Positions 37,102 to 45,421 of a stretch of 64,000 nt of DNA are shown here, piece after piece. Numbering within the stretch: position 1 is the stretch's first letter; the number at the start of each line of letters is the position of its first letter. This stretch comes from Myxococcales bacterium (GTDB taxonomy: Bacteria; Myxococcota_A; Polyangia; Haliangiales; Haliangiaceae), in contig JAQBQE010000002.1 of assembly GCA_028287135.1 (NCBI GenBank), positions 186,001-250,000 of the forward strand, written 5' to 3'. Position numbers and translations under genes: made by a program. Below the pieces are notes generated by a model. It saw only the letters and a program-made list of their open reading frames with translations. It was not told the DNA's origin and searched no databases.

Positions 37102-37817
37102 ACCAGGTGGCAAGCACGGGGAAGCGGTCCGCGACGAAGACGAGGACGAACCGCCCCGCAGCGAGGGCGACGAAGCCTCGACGCGCAACCCCGAAGGCGA
37201 AGGCTGCTGCTCGCACGGCCAGGGCGTCGCCAGCGTCGGCAAAGCGCGCAGCACCGAAGGTGAAGGGCGCGGCGTCGAAGGCGAAACGCTCGGCGAAGAA
37301 GAGCAGGGGCTCGGCGAAGACCTCGCGCTCGTCGCCGAAGACCAAGGCCTCGCCGGCGTCGGCGCACGCGACACGCGAGGCTGCGATCTCGCGCTGGCTG
37401 ACGTTCGTCGAGCAGCACGGCGTCGTCCTCGCATCCGCGCGTGGCCCGGTCCCGTCGCTCGCCTCCGAGGTCGTCGGCGAGCCGATCGTGGGCAGCTGGT
37501 GGTCGCATCCGCGCGCGCAGCTGATCTTCGAGATGCTGTCGGCGATCGATGATGACGTCGACGTGCGCTGCTTCAAGCTCGTCGACGGCAAGGTCACGTT
37601 CGTTCACCGTCGCGTGTGGCCCGCGCTCGTACGGCTCGCGCACGATGGCGTGCTCACCGCCGATCGCCTCGCATCGTTCCAGCAGGAGCACATGCCGACC
37701 GGCGAGCACCGCAACCTGGTCACGCCGTTCCCCGAGTGGGTCCCCGAGGAAGTCGCCGCGGCCGCCGCGTCGCTGACCGTCGAGCAGGCGCGCGCGCAGC
37801 TCGGTCCGTGGGTCTAG
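37098..37817 (+). CDS. Protein with histone-H1-like Lys/Ala tail and conserved C-terminal domain
   Basis: A 239-residue protein starting at GTG 37098, overlapping the STAND regulator stop (GTGA). Residues 1-95 are Lys/Arg/Ala/Ser-rich, like eukaryotic H1 or bacterial HctB-type tails, and would bind DNA non-specifically. Residues ~97-180 form a folded domain with SRWLTFVEQHGVVLASARGP, VVGEPIVGSWWSHPRAQLIF and DGKVTFVHRRVWPALVRL, a domain seen in proteins of unknown function. The ~60 residues after it are helical. Coupled translation with a transcription regulator suggests a chromatin-linked role; this is inference. Confidence 0.72.
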   Translation: MNQVASTGKRSATKTRTNRPAARATKPRRATPKAKAAARTARASPASAKRAAPKVKGAASKAKRSAKKSRGSAKTSRSSPKTKASPASAHATREAAISRWLTFVEQHGVVLASARGPVPSLASEVVGEPIVGSWWSHPRAQLIFEMLSAIDDDVDVRCFKLVDGKVTFVHRRVWPALVRLAHDGVLTADRLASFQQEHMPTGEHRNLVTPFPEWVPEEVAAAAASLTVEQARAQLGPWV

Positions 37818-37857
37818 ACATTTGACACCACGCCCGGCCGTGTGGTGTTCGTGGTGG

Positions 37858-38529
37858 ATGAAGACCAATGTGCTGGCAGCAGTGTTCGCGGTCGTCCTGG
37901 GTGGATGCGGATCGAAGGGCGGAGGTGGCGATGAGGTGATCGCCAAGGTCGGCGAGCTCGAAAAGTCGATGTGCGCGTGCGCAGATGAGGCGTGCGCGAA
38001 GAAGGTCCGCGAGGAGCATGCTGCATACGTCAAGGGTGGCGCGATGAAGAAGCCCACCGACAAGCAGATGTCGACGGTGATGGACACCGAGCGCAAGATC
38101 GATGCGTGCGAGGCGAAGTTCGTGCTGAGCGAGACAGGAACGATGTCGCTCGACCAGCTGAAGAAGGGCCTGGCATCTGCCAAGCAGAAGGTCGCCGCGG
38201 GCCAGTATGCCCAGGCGGGCTTTGACTGCAGCCCGAGCTCGGCCGATTCGTTCCGCAAGGACTACGGCGCGTTCGCCGAGAGCAAGCCCGACATCAAGGC
38301 GTTCCTCGACGAGTACGGCGCGTACTGCAAGGAAGGCATGCACATCGAGGCGGCGACGACCCTCGCCACGAAGGCGGAGGCCTCGCGCACCGCGACGCCG
38401 ACCGGCTCGATCCCCGAGTGCGGGTCCCCGGACGTCACGCTCGCCGAGGTCAAGCTCAAGGACGTCGCGGGCGGTCCCGAGAAGCTCGCGCCGCTCAAGG
38501 CGCGGTACGACAAGGCGTGCGGTCACTGA
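37858..38529 (+). CDS. Lipoprotein of unknown function
   Basis: A 223-residue protein with lipoprotein signal MKTNVLAAVFAVVLGGC. The mature part is helical and charged, with cysteines in MCACADEACAKKVREEH, KIDACEAKF, FDCSPSS and AYCKEG that could form disulphides. The pattern resembles small cysteine-containing myxobacterial lipoproteins. The start is ATG 37858; an open frame extends upstream but the signal peptide begins here. No enzymatic motif is visible. Confidence 0.75.
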   Translation: MKTNVLAAVFAVVLGGCGSKGGGGDEVIAKVGELEKSMCACADEACAKKVREEHAAYVKGGAMKKPTDKQMSTVMDTERKIDACEAKFVLSETGTMSLDQLKKGLASAKQKVAAGQYAQAGFDCSPSSADSFRKDYGAFAESKPDIKAFLDEYGAYCKEGMHIEAATTLATKAEASRTATPTGSIPECGSPDVTLAEVKLKDVAGGPEKLAPLKARYDKACGH

Positions 38530-38548
38530 TCGCAACCCGAGCCCACCG

Positions 38549-38881
38549 ATGAAGCTTCCCTCGCTCGCGTTCACCGTCACCGACTGGAAGGACGTCCCGC
38601 CGACCCGCCATCCCGGCGAGCGCGGCGATGCGCTGTGGCGGACGCTCACGCTCGGCGACGTGCGCGTACGCGTGGTCGAATACTCGCCGGGTTACATCGC
38701 CGACCACTGGTGCAACCGCGGGCACGTCCTCTACGTGGTCGCCGGTGAGCTGATCACCGAGCTCGAGGACGGGCGCACCTTCACGCTGACGCCGGGGATG
38801 AGCTACCAGGTCTCCGACCACGGCGACGCCGCGCATCGGTCCACGACGGCGACGGGCGCCACGCTGTTCGTCGTCGACTGA
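38549..38881 (+). CDS. DHCW-motif cupin-fold protein
   Basis: A 110-residue single-domain cupin. The stretch YIADHWCNRGHVLYVVAGEL carries the DHCW-type motif (here D-H-W-C) and GHVLYVVAGEL is the first cupin motif. The second cupin motif is FTLTPGMSYQVSDHGDAAH. These small proteins bind a metal and are of unknown biochemical role. It begins 19 bases after the upstream lipoprotein stop and may share its transcript. Confidence 0.85.
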   Translation: MKLPSLAFTVTDWKDVPPTRHPGERGDALWRTLTLGDVRVRVVEYSPGYIADHWCNRGHVLYVVAGELITELEDGRTFTLTPGMSYQVSDHGDAAHRSTTATGATLFVVD

Positions 38882-38900
38882 GCTGTGCTATCCGTCGGAG

Positions 38901-39797
38901 ATGGCACCGACGGATCGCAAACAAGCGAGCGACTTTCCGCCCGAGGTCCTCGAGCTGTTCGATGGTTACGTCCACAACGCACTGAGCCGCCGCGACTTCC
39001 TGACGCGTGCAGCGAAGTATGCGGTTGGCGGCATGACCGCGCTGGCGATGCTCGACAGTCTCCAGCCGAACTTCGCGTGGGCGGAGCAGGTGAAGACGAC
39101 GGACAAGCGACTGAAGGCCGAGTACGTGACGTATCCGTCACCCAAGGGGTCCGAAACGACCCGTGGCTATCTCGCGCGGCCCGCCAAGGGGAAGGCGAAG
39201 CTGCCCGCCGTCGTCGTGATCCACGAGAACCGCGGGCTCAATCCGTACATCGAGGACGTCACCCGCCGGCTCGCCCTCGCGGGTTACCTCGCGTTCGCGC
39301 CCGATGCGCTGGCTCCGCTCGACGGCTATCCGGGCGACGAGGACAAGGCGCGCGAGCTGTTCGGAACGCTCGATGCTGCGCATCGCACCGAGGACATGGT
39401 TGCGGCCGCCGAGTACGTGAAGGCGCGCAAGGATGCGACGGGCAAGGTCGGCGCGGTCGGGTTCTGCTTCGGCGGCGGTGTGTGCAACATGCTCGCGTCG
39501 CGGCTGCCGTGGCTCGCCGCCGCGGTCCCGTTCTATGGCTCCGGCGTCAGCGCCGATGAAGCCAAGACGATCAAGGCAGCGCTCCTGCTCCACTTCGCCG
39601 AGACCGACGAGCGCGTGAATGCTGGATGGCCTGCGTACGAAGCGGCGCTCAAGACGAACCGGGTCCGGTACGAGGCGTTCGTGTATCCCGGCACGCAGCA
39701 CGGGTTCCACAACGACACGACGCCGCGCTACGCCGAAGCGGCGGCCAAGCTCGCGTGGTCACGCACGCTCAAGCACTTCAAGAAACACCTGCGCTGA
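38901..39797 (+). CDS. Tat-exported dienelactone hydrolase family protein
   Basis: A 298-residue alpha/beta hydrolase. Residues 29-60 are a Tat-type signal: SRRDFLTRAAKYAVGGMTAL. The hydrolase core has the dienelactone-hydrolase features VVIHENRGLNPYIEDVTRRL, the nucleophile elbow GFCFGG with Cys189 in place of Ser, Asp in FAETDERVNA, and His in PGTQHGFHND, i.e. a Cys-Asp-His triad. The family (carboxymethylenebutenolidase) opens lactone rings or hydrolyses esters. The Tat signal suggests a folded periplasmic enzyme. Starts at ATG 38901, 19 bases after the cupin gene. Confidence 0.9.
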   Translation: MAPTDRKQASDFPPEVLELFDGYVHNALSRRDFLTRAAKYAVGGMTALAMLDSLQPNFAWAEQVKTTDKRLKAEYVTYPSPKGSETTRGYLARPAKGKAKLPAVVVIHENRGLNPYIEDVTRRLALAGYLAFAPDALAPLDGYPGDEDKARELFGTLDAAHRTEDMVAAAEYVKARKDATGKVGAVGFCFGGGVCNMLASRLPWLAAAVPFYGSGVSADEAKTIKAALLLHFAETDERVNAGWPAYEAALKTNRVRYEAFVYPGTQHGFHNDTTPRYAEAAAKLAWSRTLKHFKKHLR

Positions 39798-39800
39798 CGC

Positions 39801-40404
39801 TCACTGAATGACTACGATCTCCTCGGTCCATTGCGCGATGTGATTGCCTTCCGTCAGCAGCTGGAACGGCAACCGCACAGCAGGTCCGGTCGCCGGCTGC
39901 CCCGCGAGGGCGCGCTCGGGATAGAACGGCGCGAGCCACAGCTGCGGTCGCTGGGCACCGGGTGAGCGCACGCCGAACGGGCGGCGCGACGCGACCGTGA
40001 ACCACAGCACCTTTTCGGTCGCCGTCGGTCACCGTCTGCGTCATGAACACCTCGAAGGTCTCGGTATCCGCGAGGCCGTCGACCACGGCCGACAGCACGC
40101 CTGGACCGGCCGCCGATCCACTCGCCACGAGCTGCGCGCTGGTCACGCTACCGAGGCTCGCCGGCATGACCTCGAAGGTCGCGGCAGCGGTGACGTCGGT
40201 CTCGGTCCCGTCCGCCGCGATCAGCGTCACCGTCACGCCGGGTGCCGGCGCCACGCCGTCCGCCCAGTCGATCCGCTGCGCCGACAACCCGACGCGCAGC
40301 GAGCCGGGACCGGCATCGCCGCCGCTGGTGTCATCGCCACCGCCCGTGTCGGGGCGCGCACAGCCGAGGACCAGGAGACTGAGCGAGACGAGTCGAAGCA
40401 ACAT
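39801..40404 (-). pseudogene. Frameshifted lipoprotein gene
   Basis: The N-terminus reads MLLRLVSLSLLVLGC (lipoprotein signal) and a beta-rich Ig-like stretch up to FMTQTVTDG. Around 40011-40025 the coding frame moves to another frame, reading KVLWFTVASRRPFGVRSPG and GNHIAQWTEEIVVIQ before the stop at 39801. The shift lies beside a four-base T run (40012-40015). Either the gene is broken or the run is a sequencing error; if corrected, the product would be a ~200-residue lipoprotein. It is convergent with the dienelactone hydrolase gene. Confidence 0.65.
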
Positions 40405-40589
40405 ACGCGGGACTGCTTCAAGGGCCATGCCCCTCGGAGACCACCGAGATCATTGATCTCGTCGCAGCCACCCACGCACGGACAACCGACCCCGGGTTCG
40501 TGACCTCGGCGAGCGAGACCTACATGGCGCGACCTCGGGTGTCTAGCTGGGCTGGATCGGATGGACCCATGACAGACGGTCATGAAGGG

Positions 40590-40770
40590 CCTGTCCTGGT
40601 CGACGTGATCGTGCTCGATCAGTACGTCGGACTGACGAACACCGATGCGCATGGCATCGGCGAGCCATCGAATGTCGCCACGGCCGCGGCGGTCGCCAAG
40701 GCCGTCTACAACGCGATCGGCGTACGGATCCGGGAGCTGCCAATGACACCGCGGACCGTGCTTGCGGCCC
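40590..40770 (+). pseudogene. C-terminal fragment of a molybdopterin-binding xanthine/aldehyde dehydrogenase subunit
   Basis: The frame reads NTDAHGIGEPSNVATAAAVA, then KAVYNAIGVRIRELPMTPRT, then VLAA. This matches the extreme C-terminus of large molybdenum hydroxylase subunits, which end GEPxxVxTAAAIANAVxxAxGVRVRELPxTPxxVLAAL. Only this piece remains, with no upstream domains. Immediately after it another coding-looking piece, SFFVTPETGDSYAHATVCQG, runs in a different frame to a TGA at 40874. The ~460-base gap 40405-40866 thus looks like a graveyard of gene fragments. Confidence 0.7.
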
Positions 40771-40866
40771 GCTCGCGAGCTTCTTCGTCACGCCCGAGAC
40801 CGGTGATTCGTACGCCCACGCGACCGTGTGCCAGGGCACCCGCAGTTGCTACCGGCGCGATGACTC

Positions 40867-41763
40867 TCAGTGACTGAGTGTCGGCTGCTTCGCGATCTCC
40901 GTCGCGAGTGCGGTGACGCCGGCGGCATTGCCTAGCTGCATCGAATCGATCGCGCTGCTCGGGACCAGCACGATCGTCGAGTTCTGCTTGAGGCCCTCGT
41001 ACAGCATGTTCATCGCGCGGAGATGGAGCGCGGTCGGATCGTTCGCGTACGTCCGCGCGGCCTCGGAGAACTTGTCGGCGATCTGACGTTCGGAGTCGGC
41101 GAGGATGACGCGCGCCTGCCGCTCGCGTTCGGCCTGCGCTTGCATCGACATCGCATCCTGCAGACCCGTGGGGATCAGGACATCACGAACCTCGACGGAG
41201 ATCACGTCGATCCCCCACGGGTCGGTGCGGGCGTCGATGATCTGCTGCAGCTCGTGCGAGATCTTGCCGCGGCCCTCGAGCAGCTCGGCCAGGTACGTCT
41301 TGCCGATCACGTCACGCAGGGCGGTCTGTGCGGCCCAGCTGATCGCGCTCTCGTAATCCGCGACCGCCAGCGCGGCTTTCTGAGGATCGAAGACTTTCCA
41401 GAACAACACCGCGTCGACGTCGACGGGCACGGTGTCACGCGTCAGCGTCTTCTCGGCCTTGAACGAGGACGTGATCACGCGGACGTCGATCGTGTAGGGC
41501 GTCGAATCGATGATCGGGATGACACCGAACAGGCCGGGGCCGCGCAGTCCGCGAAACTTCCCGAGGCGAAGCACCACGACTCGCTGCCACGCCGCGGCGA
41601 CGCAGATCGCACGCGCGACGAACCCACCGACGATGAACGCGACCAGCACGACGCCTGCGCTCGCGGGAGACGCGAGGGTTCCGAACAAACCGCGCGCGAG
41701 CAAGAAGCCCGTCAGCACGATGAGGAAGAAGACAAGTCCGCCGAATGAGCTGCTTCTGGGCAT
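40867..41763 (-). CDS. SPFH/Band-7 (stomatin/slipin) membrane protein
   Basis: A 298-residue protein with two hydrophobic segments at residues ~8-28 and ~32-55, followed by a Band-7 domain: RVVVLRLGKFRGLRGPGLFG, PIIDSTPYTIDVRV, TLTRDTVPVDVDAVLFWKV, and the helical QDAMSMQAQAERERQARVIL region used for oligomerisation. It ends SMQLGNAAGVTALATEIAKQ. Stomatin-like proteins organise membrane microdomains and are often paired with NfeD proteins, but none is nearby. Start ATG 41761-41763. Confidence 0.92.
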   Translation of the reverse strand: MPRSSSFGGLVFFLIVLTGFLLARGLFGTLASPASAGVVLVAFIVGGFVARAICVAAAWQRVVVLRLGKFRGLRGPGLFGVIPIIDSTPYTIDVRVITSSFKAEKTLTRDTVPVDVDAVLFWKVFDPQKAALAVADYESAISWAAQTALRDVIGKTYLAELLEGRGKISHELQQIIDARTDPWGIDVISVEVRDVLIPTGLQDAMSMQAQAERERQARVILADSERQIADKFSEAARTYANDPTALHLRAMNMLYEGLKQNSTIVLVPSSAIDSMQLGNAAGVTALATEIAKQPTLSH

Positions 41764-41879
41764 ACGCAACCAAGTTGCATTGCACGTGCCGCGGGCGCGC
41801 ATCACCTGCTTCCTCGCATCGTGGGCGCCGCGACCGCCCCGAGAGTCCGCGGGATCGCGTGTTAGCGTCCACCACATCG

Positions 41880-42088
41880 ATGCCGCGCTTCACCTCCGCT
41901 CTCTGCCTGGTCGTCGCTGTTGCTGGTGCCGGCTGCTCCTCCGCACGCACCACCGTCCAGTGGGCGCACGTCGAGGATGTGGTGCCGATCCAGAGCGTCA
42001 CGGTGTTCTCGACGACCCAGAGCACGGGCTTCAACGGCCTCATGCGCGACTTCGCCAGGATGGCGTGCTCGCGGCGTGCTCGGGCTAG
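41880..42088 (+). pseudogene. Truncated lipoprotein gene
   Basis: A clear lipoprotein signal MPRFTSALCLVVAVAGAGC is followed by about 45 plausible residues (TVQWAHVEDVVPIQSVTVFS, TGFNGLMRDF). The reading then either runs on antisense through the receiver gene or, after one shift near 42055, ends at TAG 42086-42088 (QDGVLAACSG). Both options look like a broken or truncated gene. It is divergent from the Band-7 gene. Confidence 0.35.
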
Positions 42089-42092
42089 CAGC

Positions 42093-42494
42093 CTAGGACA
42101 GGTGCTCATGGATGGATCGTTCGATCCGCAGCCGCGGCGGGATGTGCGTTTCGACGAGGGTGGCCAGGGCGTGCACGCTGAAGGGCTTGCGGAGATGCCC
42201 TGCGGCTCCGATCTCTTGCGCGCTACGTGCGGCGTCATCCGCCGCCGTGATCACGATGACAGGCACGCGCCACAGGTCGCGTGCGCGCATGGCCTCCGCG
42301 AATGCCCAGCCGTGCATGATGGGCATGTTCATGTCGAGCAGGATGAGATCCGGAAGGCCATGGGCCTCGATGAGCGCGAGCGCGGCAAGACCGTGCTCGG
42401 CTTCGAGCAGCGTGCGCTCGGGTCCGCTCAACGCGGTACACAGGAGATCGCGTAGGTCGTCGTCATCCTCGACGACCAGGATGGTGCTCTTCAT
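42093..42494 (-). CDS. Single-domain response regulator (CheY-like)
   Basis: A 133-residue receiver domain: acidic pocket ILVVEDDDD, phospho-acceptor Asp in LILLDMNMPIMHGW, Thr in VIVITAAD and Lys in GHLRKPF. All key residues are present, and no output domain. Start ATG 42492-42494. It is downstream of the NtrC-type gene on the same strand after a 288-base gap that contains two hairpins. It may act as a phosphate sink or an adaptor for the nearby sensor kinase. Confidence 0.9.
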   Translation of the reverse strand: MKSTILVVEDDDDLRDLLCTALSGPERTLLEAEHGLAALALIEAHGLPDLILLDMNMPIMHGWAFAEAMRARDLWRVPVIVITAADDAARSAQEIGAAGHLRKPFSVHALATLVETHIPPRLRIERSIHEHLS

Positions 42495-42506
42495 GCCGCC
42501 TCCGCA

Positions 42507-42526
42507 CGGACCAGCGCCCTGGTCCG
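42507..42526. promoter_or_regulatory. Perfect 8-bp inverted repeat in the leader of the receiver gene
   Basis: CGGACCAGCGCCCTGGTCCG forms an 8-bp stem with a four-base loop, 13 bases upstream of the receiver start codon. It would occlude the ribosome-binding region if formed in RNA, or could be a protein-binding operator. Confidence 0.5.
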
Positions 42527-42653
42527 CTCGACGGCTCGGGTGTTCAAGACATCTGCTAGGTCCCGCTCCATGATTCAGTCCCGCTGACTCCGAAGTTTCT
42601 GGTCTGCACCCTCGCTCTCCGGTGTCCGGTTGAATGCTGATGCAAGTGGAGGT

Positions 42654-42675
42654 CCGCGATCGATCTTCATCGCGG
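42654..42675. terminator. Hairpin downstream of the NtrC-type regulator gene
   Basis: CCGCGAT at 42654-42660 pairs with ATCGCGG at 42669-42675 across an eight-base loop, about 110 bases after the regulator stop in the minus direction. It lacks a T-run, so it could be a weak terminator or mRNA-stabilising stem. The rest of the 288-base gap shows no ORF I would support. Confidence 0.35.
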
Positions 42676-42782
42676 TCGACAGCTCGATGTGCGCGAGCTT
42701 CCACGATCCGATCGGCGATGCTCGTTCGGGGAGATCACCGACTCCTCGAACGGCGGACCCCTCCTCGGTCGTCTCCGGGGAG

Positions 42783-44180
42783 TCACCGCGGACGGCGTTC
42801 GAGCACGATGTCGAGCCGCTTCATCCGTCGGTACAGCGCCTGACGACTCATGCCAAGCTCGGCCGCAGCCTTGGACACCACGCCTCTCGCACGGACCAGC
42901 GCCTCTTCGATCGCTGCGTGGTGGGGCTCGAGCTCGTCCGCGTTCATCGTCGGCGCGATTGCATCGGCATGCCGGGCTGCCGGCGTGGTGGCGCCGAGAC
43001 CGAGGTCATCGGGTCGGATCGTTCCGGTCGTGCAGACCAGTGTGGCTCGCTGCATCCGGTTCTGAAGCTCGCGAACGTTGCCGGGCCACTCGTGCGCCAG
43101 CAGGGCGTCGCGCGCCTCGGCCGAAAGCGTGGCCGGTGAGCTGCCCTCGGCTGCAAAGCCCGCAAGAAACCGTTCGGCGAGCGCGATGATCTCGTCCGGA
43201 CGGTCGACCAGTGCTGGAACACCCAGCTCGATCACGTTGAGCCGGAAGTAGAGATCCTCGCGAAACGCACCCGTCGCAATCGCGCGTGACAGGTCGACGT
43301 TGGTCGCGCTGACGATCCGGACATCGGCCTTGCGGGTCACGCTCGAGCCAAGCCGTTCGAACTCGCCGGTCTGGAGCACGCGCAGGAGCTTCTGTTGCCC
43401 GACCATGGAAAGGTTGCCGATCTCGTCGAGGAACAACGTTCCGCCATGCGCTGCCTCGAAGCGGCCGATGCGTGGCTTCGTGGCACCGGTGAACGCGCCG
43501 GCCTCGGCGCCGAACAGCTCCGCCTCGAGCAGCTCGTCGGGCAACCCGCCCGCGTTCACCTTGACGAACGGCTTGTCTCGACGCCGCGAGTTCGCCTGCA
43601 CGATCTCCGCGAGCTTCTCCTTGCCGGAGCCGTTGGGCCCGGTGATCAGGATCGGCGCATCCGACGGCGCGACGCTGACCGCGAGCGAGACCACGGCATG
43701 CATCGCCTCGCTCGAATACACGAGACCGCACAGCTCGTGCCGGACCGCGAGGCTCTGCCGCGCACGCCGGCTCCGAGCCCTGAGTCGGGTGTTCTCGCCT
43801 GCGAGCTCGCGTAGCCGGAGCAGATTCTTCACGGTCGTCACGAGCTTGTGGTCGTCCCACGGCTTGGCGACGTAATCGATCGCTCCTTCCTTGACGAGGG
43901 CTACCACCGTCTCGAGCGAGGTCCACGCCGTCATCAGGAGCACCGGCAGATCCCCATCGAGCTCGCGCATCGCGCGAAACAGCGCGACTCCTTCCTCGCC
44001 CGTCGTCTTGTTGGCCGTGAAGTTCATGTCCTGGACGACCACGCCGACATCCTCGCGGGCGATCAGATCGAGGACCTCCGACGGTCCGTTCGCGACCAGC
44101 GTCTCGATCCCGTGCAGATCGAACAGCACTTCTAGCGCGGTACAGATCGCTCGCTGATCGTCGACGATGAGTACCTTCAC
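42783..44180 (-). CDS. NtrC-family sigma-54-dependent response regulator
   Basis: A 465-residue activator. The N-terminal receiver has VLIVDDQRAICTALEVLF, phospho-acceptor Asp in VVVQDMNFTANKTTGEEG and Lys in DYVAKPWDD. The central AAA+ domain has Walker A GPNGSGKEKLAE, the sigma-54-contacting loop GAFTGATKPRIG, Walker B GTLFLDEIGNL and HEWPGNVRELQNRMQRAT. The C-terminal Fis-type HTH is GVVSKAAAELGMSRQALYRRM. Starts GTG 44178-44180. It follows tonB by 25 bases and is the natural partner of the sensor kinase at 46.2-47.5 kb. Two sigma-54-type promoters with shared palindromes lie in its neighbourhood (see 46101 and 52750), making it their likely activator. Confidence 0.94.
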   Translation of the reverse strand: MKVLIVDDQRAICTALEVLFDLHGIETLVANGPSEVLDLIAREDVGVVVQDMNFTANKTTGEEGVALFRAMRELDGDLPVLLMTAWTSLETVVALVKEGAIDYVAKPWDDHKLVTTVKNLLRLRELAGENTRLRARSRRARQSLAVRHELCGLVYSSEAMHAVVSLAVSVAPSDAPILITGPNGSGKEKLAEIVQANSRRRDKPFVKVNAGGLPDELLEAELFGAEAGAFTGATKPRIGRFEAAHGGTLFLDEIGNLSMVGQQKLLRVLQTGEFERLGSSVTRKADVRIVSATNVDLSRAIATGAFREDLYFRLNVIELGVPALVDRPDEIIALAERFLAGFAAEGSSPATLSAEARDALLAHEWPGNVRELQNRMQRATLVCTTGTIRPDDLGLGATTPAARHADAIAPTMNADELEPHHAAIEEALVRARGVVSKAAAELGMSRQALYRRMKRLDIVLERRPR

Positions 44181-44205
44181 GTCAGCACCATACGCGGTCA
44201 GGACC

Positions 44206-44979
44206 TCAGCGTGCGACGGCGAATGTGCACGTGTACGTCAGATCGGTCGCGACCGGCGCCTTGTGAGCGTCGAGCGGGGCCTGCCAGCGGGACCCCGCAA
44301 GCGTCCGCTGACATGCGACGCCGAAGCCAGGCAGGGTTTCCGAGACGACGCGGGTCGTCCCGACGCGACCATCGATCAGGATCCGCGCTCTCACGACCGC
44401 GCTGCCGCCCGTTCCAGCGAGCCGGGCCTCGCGCGGATAGTTCGCCGCGAGCCGGTCATCGAGGTTCGGTGCACGCGGTGGCCGCGACAGATTCCCGAGA
44501 GCGACCACGCGATCGCTGGTGGCCGGCGTGGTCGCGACACGACCGCGCTGGATCGCCGGAGAGGGCGTGCGCTGCTGCGCGATCGGGCCGCTCATCGAGC
44601 CACCGTCGCCGACCGACGTCGACCATCCGGCGCCTTCATTGGTCAGGGTCACACCCGAGAAGTCAGCGGGGGGCGTGGTCGCAGGCGGCGTCACATCCTC
44701 GACGGCCGCTTCAGGGCGAGTGGCGAGCTGCTGCACGGCGGGCCGCGGCGCGCGCGCCACGGGCCGTCGTGCGGCGGCGATCGGCGGTTCCACGACGGGG
44801 ACCACGGCCGGTGGTGGTGGTGGCGGTGGCGCAGCCTCGAAGGAGACGAGGATCGGCGGGGCCGGCGTCGGCGCAACCGCGGCGTCGGCCGCCGGCAGCA
44901 GCGCAAGGCTCGCGACGTGCGCCAGGATGCTGCCCGCGATCACGAGGAGGAACGTCGGCGAGCTCGGCTCGTTCCACAT
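44206..44979 (-). CDS. tonB: TonB energy transducer
   Basis: A 257-residue protein: one N-terminal membrane anchor (FLLVIAGSILAHVASLALL, residues ~9-30, containing the His expected for contact with ExbB/ExbD), a long Pro/Ala/Thr periplasmic spacer with a poly-Pro run, and a C-terminal TonB domain (LAANYPREARLAGTGGSAVV, ARILIDGRVGTTRVVSETLP). It is co-transcribed with exbB and exbD: one base separates the exbD stop from its start. It carries proton-motive energy to the TonB-dependent receptor encoded at 50-52.7 kb. Confidence 0.9.
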   Translation of the reverse strand: MWNEPSSPTFLLVIAGSILAHVASLALLPAADAAVAPTPAPPILVSFEAAPPPPPPPAVVPVVEPPIAAARRPVARAPRPAVQQLATRPEAAVEDVTPPATTPPADFSGVTLTNEGAGWSTSVGDGGSMSGPIAQQRTPSPAIQRGRVATTPATSDRVVALGNLSRPPRAPNLDDRLAANYPREARLAGTGGSAVVRARILIDGRVGTTRVVSETLPGFGVACQRTLAGSRWQAPLDAHKAPVATDLTYTCTFAVAR

Positions 44980-44980
44980 G

Positions 44981-45394
44981 TCAGCGGCGCTCGCCTTCGG
45001 GTTCGACGTTGATCGCGAACTTCGTGACTCTCTCCTGCCGGAGGACGTCGATCACGTGAACCACACGAGCGTGGGGTGTGCGCCCGTCGGCCGCGATGAT
45101 CGCCTGCGGCTCGTGGCTGTCCGACCGCGCCGCGATGATCCCTCGGCGCAACCCGGCCTCGTCGGTGGGGGTGGCATCGAGGAACAGCTGACCATCGGAG
45201 GTGATCGACACCGCGAGCACGACCGGAGTCGTCTCACCGGTCGCACTCCTGGGGAGGTCCATCGGGATCGTCTTGGCGGCGACGTAGCTCGCCGTGATCA
45301 TCATGACCACGAGGAGAACGAGCGTGATGTCGACCAGCGGGGTCACGTTGATGTCGGTGATGAGTGCGTCGTCGTCGAGTGCGCGGGAGGCCAT
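44981..45394 (-). CDS. exbD: ExbD/TolR-type biopolymer transport protein
   Basis: A 137-residue single-pass membrane protein. It starts with charged residues then ITDINVTPLVDITLVLLVVM, the signature with the essential Asp in the membrane span, followed by a periplasmic domain ending in HVIDVLRQERVTKFAINVEP. It works with ExbB to harvest the proton gradient. It lies 27 bases after exbB and one base before tonB. Confidence 0.94.
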   Translation of the reverse strand: MASRALDDDALITDINVTPLVDITLVLLVVMMITASYVAAKTIPMDLPRSATGETTPVVLAVSITSDGQLFLDATPTDEAGLRRGIIAARSDSHEPQAIIAADGRTPHARVVHVIDVLRQERVTKFAINVEPEGERR

Positions 45395-45421
45395 GGCAGT
45401 TCCTTTCGTTCCGAGGTCTGG

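Noticed and set aside
37130-37370. Low-complexity GC-skewed stretch as a repeat array
   Set aside because: It encodes the Lys/Ala/Ser tail of the H1-like protein; there is no regular period of a CRISPR or tandem-repeat kind.
33931-37434. A very long minus-strand open frame opposite the STAND regulator
   Set aside because: It is a shadow of the GC-rich plus-strand gene: its translation is a low-information Arg/Gly/Glu/Ala mixture without motifs, while the plus strand carries Walker motifs and a winged helix.
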